Assembly (NCBI GenBank): GCA_028641055.1
Contig: CM054059.1
Coordinates: 47,811,682-47,875,681, forward strand
Direction: 5' to 3'
DNA from: Alopecurus myosuroides
Taxonomy: Eukaryota > Streptophyta > Magnoliopsida > Poales > Poaceae
Length of the DNA: 64,000 nucleotides
The position numbers were made by a program, and so were the translations under genes. Position 1 is the stretch's first letter; each line of letters begins with the position of its first letter. Shown here one piece after another: positions 23,654-35,966 of the stretch. The notes under the pieces are model-generated. The model had not been told where the DNA came from, searched no databases, and worked only from the letters and a program-made list of their open reading frames with translations.

Positions 23654-25310
23654 TGAAGGGAATATGCCCGAGAGGCAATAATAAAGTGTTTATTATGTTA
23701 TTCCTTGTTTATGATAGATGTTTATTTCTCATGCTAGAATTGTATTAACCGGAAACGTTGATACATGTGTGATTAATAAACAAACCAACGTTCCTAGTGA
23801 AGCCTCTCTTTTAACTAGCCCGTTGATTAAATAGATGATCAAGGTTTCCTGATCATGAACATTGGATGTTGTTGATAACGGGGTCATGTCATTAGGAGAA
23901 TGACATGATGAACTTAAACCCTAAACTAAGTATAACAATACGATCAAGTCATTTAGTTTTATTGTTATGTCTTACATTCGGAGTAACATTATTCCTTAGA
24001 CCATGAGATCATGTTAATCACTAATACCGAAAGAATACTTTGATGACATCAAACGTCACACCGTAAAAGGGTGACTATAAAGGTGGCATTGGATATTCGG
24101 AAAGTATTGGTTGAAGCTCATGGATCGAGAATGGGATTTGTCCATCCAATATGACGGATAGATATACTCAGGGCCCTCTCGGTGATATCACATCGACACC
24201 GCTTGCAAGCAAGTGATTTGATCACTAGGATGTTATATCACGGGAACGAGAAAAGAGTACTTGTCGGATAACGAGATCGAACAAGGTATAGTGGATACCG
24301 ATGATCGGATCTCGGACAAGTAATATATCGCGAGACAAAGGGAAATCGTTACGACGTTGAAAGGTTCACACGATCACGAGAGTCATCGTTGAATATATAG
24401 GAGTCATCACGGTTTTCCAGACCCCGCTGTTGATTATTGATCGGAGAGGAGTCTCGATCATATCTATAATATTCACGAACCGTAGGGAGACACACTTAAG
24501 GTTCGATGAAGCGTTTAGAGAGGATACGGAATACCGAAGAATATTTTGGGCAGCTCCGGAATTGTTTCGGGGAAAATTGAAATAGTTCAAGGGGTTTTTC
24601 GTCGAACGGTTGTTAATAGAATTAACAAATGGTTCGAGGTGCTGCATGCAAATGTTTGTTAATGGAATTAACAAATATAAATAAAGAAATAAAAATGTTT
24701 TATTTATTTATTAAAGAAAAACCTTTGGATTTTCCAAGTGGGAAATTAAGGGATTTTTGAGTGGGTTTGAGTGGAGCTTCCACTCACATGAAGAGAGGAA
24801 GGGGTGGGGGCACCCATGGCTGGCCGCACCCCCCCTTGGGCTGCCTCCCCCTCCCCTATAAAAGGAGGGTGAGGGCTCTCTCTTCTACACACACTTGCTC
24901 ACACATTTTCCCTTCCATCCGTTGCTCCATTCCATGGTCTCCGGCTTGGCGAAGCCCTGACCGTGGGATTCTTCACCACCACCACGCCGTCGTGCTGCTG
25001 GAATTCCGGAGGGATCTTCTACTTCCGCAACCCGCTGGAACGAGGGAACGGAAGTCTTCATCGAGCTGAACGTGTGACCGATTACGGAGGCACCGCCGGA
25101 TTGCGGTGCTCTTCTTCTCGCTCGGGATCGGCGTGAGAACGACTACGCCAACCACGAGATCTTTTCTCGTACCACTTTGAGTCTTCGAGGGTATGTTATC
25201 TCAAGACTCTCTTTCTCCCCGTTGCCTTTCATCTCATAGATTAGATCTTGGCCATTTGGGTTTATCGCGTGTAGGAAAATATTTTGTTTTCTATGCTACG
25301 TTCCCCTTCA
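23654..25310 (+). repeat. Element F 3' LTR (1657 bp)
   Basis: Same length as the 5' LTR, with about 8 base differences seen by eye. It is followed at once by the target-site copy ATTCG (25311-25315) and then by element A sequence. Confidence 0.95.
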
Positions 25311-25315
25311 ATTCG

Positions 25316-26282
25316 TGGCATATCTGAGGGCTGCCAGGCGAAAATCTCCCAGTACTCACGGAGGAGTTCGACGAGCGCGCTTTCCTATGTGGGTGATAGG
25401 GTGGTGGACACCATCGCCATATTCGCGGATTCTGTCGGGTGCACTTGATGTTTTCGAGTGTCGCTGCTTGGGCTGAACTCGAGTTCTGGGGCGTACTTTT
25501 TGGTAAGCGGCATCACAGAGTGATCCGTGGTTTTTGCCAGCTCCTCCAGCTCCTTTTGCATCCCGAAAGATTTCGCGATTCCGTTGAACTCACTCTCGCA
25601 TTTGTCGGACTTCTCGAAATCGCCGTTTATGGTGATTGTGCCGTATTCTCCTGGAAGTTTGAGCTTCATGTAGGCATAGTGGGGTACTCCCATGAATCTC
25701 GCGAACGCTGTTCGGCCGAGAATGGCGTGGTAGTGCGATGGCCAGTCGACCACCTCAAAGTCGAGGAATTCTCTCCTGTAATTCTTCGGGTCTCCAAGTA
25801 TCACCTCCAGGTTGATTGTTCCGAGTGGTTGGACGGATTTTCCTGGTACTATCACGTGGAAGGATGTTTCTGATTCGGCGAGTCCGTCCAGGTTCTTTTC
25901 AATTTGCGGAGTGTGTCCGCGTTTATGATGTTCATTCTGCTGCCACCGTCCATGAACACTCGAGCGAGGTCGTAGTTGCCTATTTGCGCCTGGATGACGA
26001 GCGCGGCGTGCCCTAGTCGATACACTCATGGAGGGTGGTCCTCTCGAGAGAAAGTTATCGGCTGCTCTAACATCTTCACATACTCAGTCTTGGACGGTGG
26101 GGCCTGTACTGCCATGTTAACTTGGTGTGTGTTCGTCTTTTGGATTCCGCGGGACGGGCAAACCTCCTGTATCATTCCGAGGAGCCCTTGCGAATTCGGG
26201 TATCTGTTAGCTCCTTGGTTCGCGGCGGGTGGCGTTGGTAGCGCGGCCAGCGCTGCGTTCTGGTGTACGGCGGGTGGAGGCA
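25316..26282 (-). pseudogene. Element A aspartic protease region (broken)
   Basis: The minus-strand frames contain the protease-like motif FMDGGS (in the frame around 25940), then FHVIVPGKSVQPLG, a SHYHAILGR block and FMGVPHYAYMKLKLPG, as in the Tat-lineage pre-RT region. The frame changes at about 25870-25900, so the catalytic motif and the downstream half lie in different frames. Copia element F interrupts the link to reverse transcriptase. Confidence 0.75.
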
Positions 26283-27865
26283 GGGGTGGTGGCTAGTACC
26301 CTCCTGGCAATTGCGGGTATCCCTGGTTGATGGCGGCCCTGTGCATCTTCATGTATGCCTCGTGGATGTCTTTGAACTTTCGACAATCATTGAGGAGGTG
26401 AGTGGCCTTGGTTTTGCCTGTGCGCTTATCTGTGAACAGATGTAGAGAGCACTATCCGTCAAGGTCCTCCTCGGGAGTTTTGTCGTCTGGCTTTGGTTTC
26501 CAGTCGCGATTTCCGCGGGATCCGCTGTCGCGATTTATCGTGAACTCTGCTGCCACCAGTTCCGATTGGTCATCCTGGTCATTGTGTTTTCTCTTCCTCC
26601 TCTGACGATCGCCGTTGCGGTCCTCCTCAGGCGCGGGTGAGGAAGTTTTTTCGTTGCGCATGGACTCCTTGCCATTAGCCCATCTATCCGCAATCGCCAT
26701 TAATTCTCCGATTGTTTTGGGCGCAGATCGTCCAGTTATGTTTCTCGCCCTTAGTGAAAGCCTCGACCACGACTTCTTCCGATATGTTTCCCGCCGTGTT
26801 CTTGAGTGTGGTCCATCTCTGGATATACTCGCGAGTAGACTCGCCGCTCTTCTGCCTTCATGCTCGCAGTTCTCGATAGTTGCCGGCCGTTTGTACGTTG
26901 CTTGGAAGTTCTTCTCAAAGTAATGCGCGCGCGGCCTTCCTTCGAGCCAACTACGAGCAGCGCCTACGAGGTGCAAGTTTAGGTACTGCATGGCTGTTGT
27001 CTTGTTCCCGCGCTTGCACTTCACCGTAGTAAAATAGTCTGAAAGCCACGACTTGGGTTCTTGCAAGCCGTCGTACTTTGGGACCTCCGTTGTGAGCTTG
27101 AATCTTTTGGGCATGGGTGCCTCGGGGATGCTGCGACTGAAACACATTGCGCCGCAAGCTTCCTCGTCAGAGGAGGTTGATAGTGATCAGGCGCGGTTTC
27201 TGCGGGCTCGAGCTCTTTCAACCTTGTTCCGCGTGATGTGTCTGCGTGCGTCATATTGAGTTCGATTGCGATCATCCTCTGGCCGTGGCTCCCTGCTGCA
27301 ATGTCGCGAACGGCCCCGCGGGCTGCTGTCACGGTTTCGCAGACTGTCGCCATCGCTGCGTGGGCTGACGCCACGGCGCCTGGCCTCTTTTCCTCTAGAG
27401 CGGCGAGGCGAACCCTTGTCTCCTCTATTTGGCGACGTACTCTCGCATCTGCGAGGTGCTTTGTCCACCCGAGGGTTTTCATCACCCTCTGCAGTTGTCA
27501 CGCGCCTACGGTTATGGGCGGCGATTCTTGCGGCTGCCATGTCTAGCCCCCTCTGGACTTGTCGATGTTGTCCCACGCGCGGGTCGTTTTCGGGCGGCTG
27601 GTTCACCTGTAAGTATGTGGCGGCTGCGAGGACCGCCACGGCGGGGGTTGTCGGGTGTACGTTGATTTCCTCAGCGACATGCATGAGGGATGTCTCGAGG
27701 GATTTGCTGATTCTGCTGAGGGACTCGTGGTCTAGGCGGGCAGTCTTCGAGACGTATTTCTTCTTCGGGGGTCCTGGAGAATGCCGCGCGGCACGCACTC
27801 GAGGCATCTGCTGCTTCCTTTCTTGCTTGCAATTCCATGCGGGCTTCTTGCAGCTGTCGGCCTGT
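26283..27865 (-). pseudogene. Element A gag (broken and 5'-truncated)
   Basis: The minus-strand frames give an Arg/Ser/Asp-rich N-terminal part (27865-27187), then the gag core with KYDGLQEPKSWLSDYF, NLHLVGAARSWLEG and KNFQATYKRPATIE. A basic tail with EEDRNGDRQRRKRKHNDQDD follows. At least two frameshifts (about 27147-27187 and within 26700-26900) and a stop at about 26452 break it. The upstream part and the 5' LTR are cut off by LTR fragment H at 27866. Gag would form the virus-like particle in the cytoplasm. Confidence 0.8.
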
Positions 27866-28425
27866 TGATGTCTATGCACGCTTCTATTCTTGTAGACAAT
27901 GTTGGGCCTCCAACTGCAGAGGTTTGTAGAACAGCAACAAGTTTCCCTTAAGTTGATCACCCAAGGTTTATCGAACTTAGGGAGGTAGAGGTCAAAGATA
28001 TCCCTCGCAAGCAACCCTGCAATTAAGATACAAGAAGTCTCTTGTGTCCCTAACACACCCAATATACTTGTCAGGTATATAGGCGCACTAGTTCGGCGAA
28101 GAGATACTGAAATGCGAGTAATATGGATGGTTATAAGTAATAATAGCAATATGAAATAAATATGGCAGCAAGCAAACATGTAGGAGAATAGGCGGAAAAT
28201 GGTGTTTCAATGCTTGGAAACAAGGCCTAGGGATCCTACTTTCACTAGTGGACACTCTCAACAATGATCACATAATTGAATAACTAAATATCTTCTCTTC
28301 ACTATGCTACTCTTAACCCTCTCCGGTTGGATAAACACACTAATCATTTCGTAGGGCTGCAAAACGCATTCCTTAAAGTAAGCATTCCCATGTCTAGTTA
28401 ACCCCACACTGTCACTATGAGCGTC
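27866..28425 (-). repeat. LTR fragment H (3' end of a minus-oriented Sabrina/WHAM-like LTR)
   Basis: It begins TGATGTCTATGCACGC on the plus strand and is closely similar to the first about 600 bases of the B LTRs (28760 and 47830). It stops at GAGCGTC, where the B copies continue, because element C begins at 28426. The rest of H would lie past the right edge of the window. Confidence 0.75.
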
Positions 28426-28759
28426 TGAAATGTCGAAAACGTATCTCCTGTTCCGAACACTTTTCTTATTGTTTTCCTCTAAACTTGTGTGTTTTGAATA
28501 AAACTAACACGGACTAACGCTGTTTTCAGCAGAATTACCTTGGTGTCTTGTTTTTGTGCAGAAAAATCAACTTTCGAAAAATTGCCCAGAAAAGACCCCA
28601 TTGGTGTTTTCACTCTGGAAGACCCCGGGAGCCAGAAGGGGGCCAGGAGAAGAGCCACAGGGTGGCCACACCCCCCTGGCGCACCCCCCTTGGCAGCGAC
28701 AGCCTAGGGTGTGGGCCACCCAGAACTCCCCTCGGACTCCCCTTTCGACTACAAGTAGC
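28426..28759 (+). repeat. Element C 5' LTR, piece 1
   Basis: It starts TGAAATGTCGAAAACGTATC, the plus-strand counterpart of the start of the B LTR family. It stops at ACAAGTAGC, where element B is inserted. Confidence 0.75.
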
Positions 28760-30171
28760 TGATGTCTACGCACGCTTCTATTCTTGTAGACAGTGTTGGG
28801 CCTCCAAGTGCAGAGGTTTGTAGAACAACAGCAAGTTTCCCTTAAGTGGATCATCCAAGGTTTATCGAACTCAGGGCGGTAGAGGTCAAAGATATCCCTC
28901 TCAAGCAACCCTGCAATCAAGATACAAGAAGTCTGTTGTGTCCCCAACACACCCAATATACTTTGTCAGGTATATAGGTGCACTAGTTCGACGAAGAGAG
29001 AGTAAAATGAAAGTAATATGGATGATAATAACTGGCAATAGAAATCTGAAGTAAAAATGGCAGCAAGCAAACATGTAGCAGAACAGGCGGAAAACGGTGT
29101 TTCAATGCTTGGAAATAAGGCCTGGGGCTCCTAGTTTCACTAGAGGACACTCTCAACAATGCTCACATAATTTAATGCGTAAATATCATCTCTTCACTAT
29201 GCTACTCCGAACCACTCTCCGGTCAAATAATGAACACTAATCATTGCGTAGGGGCTTTAACAGCACTCCTCAAGTCTATATTCCCTCTCTAGGGCACCCC
29301 AATGTCAGTACGAGCGCTAAAGATTAGTAAACGAACGCCACAGTTTCATAGGTTCACCTTCCAACACAAGATATAAATATTATGCTAAACCACACGGTGC
29401 ACACACTATCACCTTTACCTCGTGATCAAAGTGTTTACGGAGATAACAAAACCACTTGAGTAGCATAACATATGAAGATCAATCTACTTATTAAACTAGA
29501 TTACAAAGCTCATGATGACATAAAGATCACACCATGGGAGAGAGAGATGAACCACATAGCTACCAGTAGAGCCCTCAGCCCCGGGGGAAAACTACTCCCT
29601 CCTCATCATAGGAGACAGAAACGACGATGGAGATGGCGGTGGAGTTGATGGAGATGATTTCCGGGGCACTTCCCCGTCCCGATAGGGTGCCAGAACAGAG
29701 ATCTATCCCCCCGAAACTTGTCGGTGGCTGCGGTGGAGCTACGGATGTATTTTGCGGAAAAGGTTCGATTCCCCTAGGGTTTATGCATCGAGGAGTATAT
29801 ATGGGCGAAAGGGCGATGCTGGTAGGAGGCCAGGGGCCCCACACCCCTAGGTGGCGCAGCCAGGGGGACCCGCGCCACCCCAGGGTGTGGCCACCCTGTG
29901 GCCCCCCTCCGGGACTCTTCGGGACTTCTGGAAGCTTCTGGGACTTTTAGGACTTCTGGCTTTCGAATTTTCCAATTCCGAGAATATTTCCAGAACAACT
30001 TTTCTGAAACTAAAAACAGCAGAAAACAGGGAACTGGCGCTATGGCATCTTGCTAATAGGTTAGTCCCGGAAAACATAAGAAAACGTAGGAAAACATACG
30101 GAAAACATGTAGCAATTGGCATAATATCAACATGGAACATCAGAAATTAGGGATACGTTTATGACATATCA
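28760..30171 (-). repeat. Element B 3' LTR (1412 bp)
   Basis: Plus-strand ends are TGATGTCTACGC and GACATATCA. On the minus strand it is preceded by the purine-rich tract AAGCTTGGGGATGCG (30172-30186). It is homologous end to end with 47830-49215. Confidence 0.88.
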
Positions 30172-32404
30172 CGCATCCCCAAGCTTAGTTCCTACTCTTC
30201 CTCGATTAGGTAAACGATAAAACAAAATAAGTTCTGAGGTGACATGCTACCACACAATCTTCATCATAATATGTAAAGTAGAACATGTAAACTAGTATTA
30301 AATGAATTAAAGCTGAGATCTATATTTGATATCAACAAGTAATGCATAAACAAAGAAGAAAGAAGTAAAACCTTTAATGAATCAATACTAAAAGACTATC
30401 AACCGTGCAAAGTTTATTAGAGATGGTTTAAGCTTTCAAGAACAACAATATCATGCACGTCAAACTTTCTTCACAACCCCTGTTAGGATCAAGTCAAGGT
30501 TTCCACACGATGCAATGCTTGAATCTTAAACTATTTGCGCACTAAAAACAAGCAAGTGTTCTGCGTTGGTCCCTGGCACCGGGATGTTATGGCTAAGAGA
30601 ACATTATGGGGGGTTTGGAAGGTAAATGGAAGAAAGGCTCACAAAGCTGAAAGTGGTCATTAGACAAGAGGAAGTCTTACAACCGAAGCTATGCAAGGAG
30701 TAGGGATTGCCACACAACAGATGCACATAGAGCTATAAGCGTATGAAAGCTCTCCAATGGAACTAGTGGGGGTGCATCCAACTTTCTTGCTCAAGAAAAC
30801 CTAGAGCTCATTTGAGGAGGCTCACCATTGGAATATACAAGCCAAGTTCTATAATGTAAAGTTCCCCACATAGTTATGAATGAATGATAATATGAAAACT
30901 CTCTCCAAACTGAAGTATTAGTGCTAAACATGAAGCACAAGTGTGGTATAAAGGATAGTGATGTGCCCCTCTCTCTTTATTCTCTCTTTGGCCCTTTTTT
31001 TTTGGGCTTTTTCATTTTTATTTTTTATTTATTTTAAATATCCTCACCGGTAGGGGCAACATCCTATATTACAATGAATCATCACACTTTTAGTAGTCAT
31101 AACTCATAAAGAAATATCTCTGATGTCTCTAACTATATGCTCCTTCCAGTGTAGCAGTATGCATAAATAACCATGAAGTTCATCATCAAGTAACATAATG
31201 GAGGTGGATGTTGTGCAGCAATATATCTCGGAATGGCTATGGAAGTGCCATGATAGGTAGGTATGGTGGCTGTTTTGAGGAAGAATATATGGGCTTATGT
31301 GTAGAAGAAAAAAGTCCTCCCACGGGATTTGGATGCACTAGCGAAGTTTGCACCAACTCTCAATGTGAGAAAGGGGAATGCACAGTACCGAAGAGGCTAG
31401 CAAATATGGATGGTGGAAGTGCTAGAAAACCGCAACATAGAGCTCACAAGTTAAAAGATTGCAGCAATCAAATAATCTTAAAAGGAAAAGTGCAAATCAC
31501 TCCAAGAGGGTCCGTGGCAGTGACAAGTCACTGTTAGCTACCCCGACCGTAGCGCGTAACAAAAGGCGGATCAGAAATGTATCACTCGTAGCAATCATAT
31601 ACCAGTGTTTCTATCAGCCGGTAATTTAAGTGTGGCAAGGCTCCAAGTTTCTTAGACCAACCATTAAAAGTTTCTACTTACTAGTCATTCCCATTTATCC
31701 ATTAAGAAATTTAATATCTCAAAACAACAGCAGTGATTCAAGTAAAGAAGGTTAGTGATCTACAAGACCATGCGAATTTTTCCACTATGCCAACTACCAC
31801 ATAAGCATTTCTATTCCCAACAAAGCACATATATGAGAACCACCTAAATACAAAAACTAACAACTCTGAATAAGAGATGCATGAAAACAAAGGCTAAACG
31901 TAGTACTAGCAAAAAGTGAGCACTCACAGTATAATAAGAATGAAAACTAGAGTGTTCTAAGCAATGAAAACATAGCGTATCTCTCTCCCACACAAGTATG
32001 ATAAAATACAAACATTTATTACAGCAAAAAAACCAAACAAACTGGAAATAAAAATAAAAGACGCTCCAAGTAAAGCACATAAGATGCGACCGAATAAAAA
32101 TATAGTTTCGATAGAAGTGACCTGATAATTTACTGATGAAGAAGGGGATGCGTTGGGTATCCCCAAGCTTAGATTCTTGAGTCTTCTTGGAATTTGCTTG
32201 GATGTACCACCGGGCCATACCCAATATTAGGCTTTTCACTCTTTTTGATCACATCATATCATCCTCTTCTCTTGACTTTTGAAAAATTCCTTCACATCAA
32301 AATTCTCACAATCTTCATTAGCAACGTTAGTGCAATTGAAATAATAAATTCACATGGTTCAGTTTCAACAAAAAGTCTAACACTCAAAAACACATTAGCT
32401 ACGG
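30172..32404 (-). other. Non-coding 3' part of element B
   Basis: About 2.2 kb between the D insertion and the 3' LTR of B. It is AT-rich without a supported gene. The plus-strand ORF at 31208-31537 has no recognisable domain and is probably chance. The region ends at TACGG, the left target site of D. Confidence 0.6.
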
Positions 32405-35400
32405 TGTAACATCCCAATTTTCCTACATTAGGGTGTTGGTGTGTTTTTGGCATCTCATACATGCATGAAAACTTTGGTTACAATTTTGCATTTGAAAATA
32501 ACAAATGAAATGACCAAAAATCACTTAAAGTGGTTCCCCAATTTTTTTTAAAAAACAAATTCAATTTGGGAAAAACAAAACATGGTTTTGTTGGAAATTT
32601 TATGAGGTTTCCAAAAACTATTTTTGCCAAATTTTTGCTTTGAAAAAAGGCCCAGAAAACATTGTTTTCTCTTCAGTTTTCAAAGGAAAAGGACCTCTCT
32701 ATAATATTTCCAAAATTCAAGGGGGTTTCATAATTTTCTTTTCTTTCTTCTTCTTCCTCTTGACAGAAGGCAGAGAAGCTGCTCGCTGTCACCGTGGCCT
32801 TCTCCGTTCGACACCTCCTGCTTGCTTCGGTCGTGCGTGGATAACGAGAGCAGGTAGAAGCCGTGATGCTCCTCTCCTCCCTCAGTCGCGCTCTCCCTCT
32901 CTCTCTCTCTCTGCTGGAGAACAGACCCAAACCCTAGCCTGACGGTACACGCAGTGCACCGCCGATTCGAGCTCCGGCGAGCTCCGTGGAGTACCCAGGA
33001 AGCTCCGCCTCGTCCTCAGTAACCTCCCCGGTGAAGGAATTGGCCTCGAGCGTTCGGAGTCACCGCCGCCATCTGCATCATCCCGAGAACCGGCCGCCGC
33101 TCGCCGCGCGATTCCGGCGCCACCGTAGCTTCCCCGACCTCCTCGATCCCTCCACTGCCACCACGGTTAGCCTCCACACCTTGTGGTGCCATATCTTTGA
33201 TCTCTATCTCTCTGCAACTCGCCATCGTCGTGCGCCGCCAACCTGCGCCGCGCCGCCGGATGCCGTGGCCGTTCCGGTGACCCCCAACCAGCGGCGCCGC
33301 CTCCCCTTGGTTCCCCACGATCAACTCCACGTGATGCCCAACCAATTCCACGAATAACGCATCGAGGTATCCGAATTTGAGGGAAACAGAGAAGATCTTC
33401 TCTAGATGATGCAAGCATGACGTCACAGTGACGTCATATTCCTGTTTTTATTATTTCCAGAAAATGACTTAATTTTGTAAATTAAATAACTATTAAAATA
33501 TTACACAGAAAAATAATATAAAAATATGGAATTGTTTAGAAAATTATTATCTATCCAAATATGTAATTTTCATACATGTTTGACAACCTTTATTTTTGGA
33601 AATTATTTAATATTGTTTAATTCTTTTAAAATAGAGAAAATAGGTTTTTTATTCAATAAAATTAGAAAATTAAAAGTTATATACCAGAATGCTCAAAATG
33701 ACAATTGGAACCTAGTTATGATGTTTTCAAACCCATTTGAGCTTTTAAAATTAGTCTCACTTTCATAATTGCCCGAAGTACCCCTCCGGGTCTATTTCGG
33801 GTTAATTTCAGTAAAATTGCATATTTGTCATACGAACTCTAGCAACCCTATATTCATGTTTAGGGCTTTATTGCAGTGCACTAACTTTGTCATGAATACA
33901 TATTGCGCATTGCATCGATTCCATGTGTTGATTGTTGTTTTTCTTGTTTCGGTGTTTGTCCCCCCTCGGTAGAACGTGACTCCAAAGAGAAGGCCAACAA
34001 CTCCAATGACGAGTACTTGATAGATAACCGACAAGTCAAGCACTTATTCCCGAAGACTTTATCTGGTTTTCTTGAAGCAAGGAAAGCATAACCTCTTATC
34101 TGCCCATATATGATTTTGAAAGGCTTTTGGTTCTCGTACATTGCATTCGATTCCAATGTATCTTGTGTCAGTAGTTAGAGTTCTCCTATATTATGCATAG
34201 CCTAATTATCTTGATCCACTACTCCTAGCAGCCATAGGTTTGTTTTTGTTCATCGCCAAAGCCTTAAATATGATGCTCTTAGTCATACATGCTTGTTATC
34301 TCTGCTCCATCCGGTTGATGAATCAGAGTTACGAAAGAATATAGTATGATAGGATGTTGTGGAAAGTTAAGATAACTTGTTCAACATGATCTAAAGGTGT
34401 GGATGACGAGACCACAGAGGGTCTGTGGTGGTTGTCTTGTTCATGACCCTAAGAGCGAGTTCTCGTCTTCGAACCAAGACTAAGCGTGCATCCACACGGG
34501 GATTGGATTCCCCTCGGTCTCAACTTGCCTAGTTTGTTCCATGAGTTGCCTAGTTCGGGCTTTCCATTTGGATTTGCGGGGATATTAGAAACACTTTCAA
34601 AACTAGGACGTGGTGATGTATCGGCGCTCTGCGGGTAGGTAACCGTCGAGCATTGCGCACAACGATAGAGACCCGGCAGGAGATGGCCACTCCCTATTGG
34701 CGGACCATCTCTACTCGGAGCCACTCATGGAATAGGCAAAGTAAAGGAAAAGTTGTGGTCAACCACCCTCTGCCGGCACTTCCCGGACTAGTGCTAACCC
34801 GGTGGAACTAAGAGTCGGTTGATACGTGTGGTTAAAGTTGTACACCCCTGCAAGGTTAAATCTTTTCGAAAAGCCGTGTCCACGGTTAAGGACGACTTGG
34901 TGACGGATTCTGTGATCATAGACAACGTGAACGGAATGATTAAAACTTGTTGATAACGAATGAAGGATGCCTCCTCGGAGATGCCGAGAGGGGTTACCTT
35001 GTAGATTGAGTTACCGGAACAACTTGAGGTGGTGATCTTTGAAGCACGAGGTGCTGAAATGATATTGGTGGTTTAAAAAGATGATGATATCAGTAGTTGA
35101 GTAGATTTCTCATCTGTTTTCAAAATACTCCATGAGACGTGATATTCCTTCCTCAACTTGGAAAACAAAGATGACTTTACGCAAAATAACCTTCATAACT
35201 CTTTCTGAAAGAAGCGGATATATAATAGGTTAACTAAGTCTTGTTGAGTACCTCCCGTACTCATGTTTGCTTCAACTTGGTTCAGGTAGAGTTCCTCAGT
35301 TTGGTGGTGATTCAACATGGATATCGACGAGTAGTTTGGGGTTCCCAGGTAGCAGCCTGGAATCTATGGGCTGGGACGTCGCCTTATGTTGCGGCCTCTT

Positions 35401-35966
35401 AGGCCTTTTTGGTTCTTGTTGGTTAGCAACATACTTTTCTTTCCGTTGTGTGATGTAATGTTGGGTCATGTGACCTCTGCTTGTAAGCTATACTCTAGTA
35501 ACACATGTTTAATAAACCTTCATGTCTAGGGTGCTGCTTTGATCGGTTGTTGGTTTCGAGCTCATCGTTATACAGTTTTGGCTATGCCTGCATAGTTGTC
35601 GCAGTCGAGGGGTTGTGGAGCAGATGATCCATGTCCCAGCCCGCCTGCCGATGTGATTCGGCTTGGGGCGAGGTAACCCCAGTAACCCTCGATTGTTGTT
35701 GCACTTTCTGGACACATAGCAACTCTGTATAACTTTGGTCCCGTTCCTTCAGTTTCATCCGACTCGTAGGACGCTTGGGTATGCATAATTGGTTATGACT
35801 AGCATGGATACAAGGAGTAGTAGACTGGGGATCCGGACTACATGCCGATGAATCTAGTCTGCCTGCTGTTGTTTGTTGCGGCCGGGGCTGGTAACCCTGA
35901 AGCCCTTGTGAGTCCATGGCTAGGAGCACATAATAGTATGTATATCTCTGGGTCCGGGGTCTGACA
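32405..35966 (+). repeat. Element D 5' LTR (3562 bp)
   Basis: TGTAACATCCC to GGGGTCTGACA. Inside are a CT-rich leader-like block ending AAACCCTAGCC (about 32880-32940), a GC-rich 123-codon ORF (32986-33357), two TGACGTCA palindromes (33418-33425, 33429-33436) and AT-rich sequence. Confidence 0.9.
33418..33436 (+). promoter_or_regulatory. Paired TGACGTCA palindromes in the element D 5' LTR
   Basis: Two perfect TGACGTCA sites separated by CAG. They recur at 40758-40776 in the 3' LTR, and one is kept in element G at 9199-9206. TGACGTCA is the core bound by plant bZIP factors of the TGA/CREB type; the role here is inferred. Confidence 0.45.

Larger units (their letters stand above)
16786..25310 (+). 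mobile_element. Element F: full-length BARE/Angela-type Ty1/Copia retrotransposon
   Basis: Two LTRs of 1657 bp (16786-18442 and 23654-25310) flank one long gag-pol frame. LTR ends are TGAAGGG and CCCTTCA, an inverted 7-bp pair. A perfect 5-bp target-site duplication ATTCG is present at 16781-16785 and 25311-25315. The PBS for initiator tRNA-Met (TGGTATCAGAGC) is at 18444-18455 and a purine-rich tract is at 23643-23652. The LTR start resembles that of the Triticeae BARE/WIS/Angela group. A hand count finds about 8 LTR differences (0.5%), so the insertion is recent. It sits inside element A between protease and reverse transcriptase. Confidence 0.95.
11762..27865 (-). mobile_element. Element A: old Tat-lineage Ty3/Gypsy retrotransposon, interrupted by Copia element F
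   Basis: On the minus strand, right to left, it reads gag (27865-26283), protease (26282-25316), then the inserted element F (16786-25310), then reverse transcriptase and RNase H (16785-15415), a second archaeal-type RNase H, and integrase (to about 13578). An accessory gene on the opposite strand lies at 11762-13258. A second RNase H plus an antisense gene between integrase and the 3' LTR is the layout of the Tat lineage. Both LTRs are missing: the gag end is cut by LTR fragment H at 27866, and the left end is cut at element G. Many stops and frameshifts show it is a dead, old copy. Confidence 0.85.

Noticed and set aside
31208..31537. A 109-codon plus-strand ORF in element B
   Set aside because: It lies in the non-coding 3' part of a minus-oriented element, has no recognisable domain, and no splice partners were seen.
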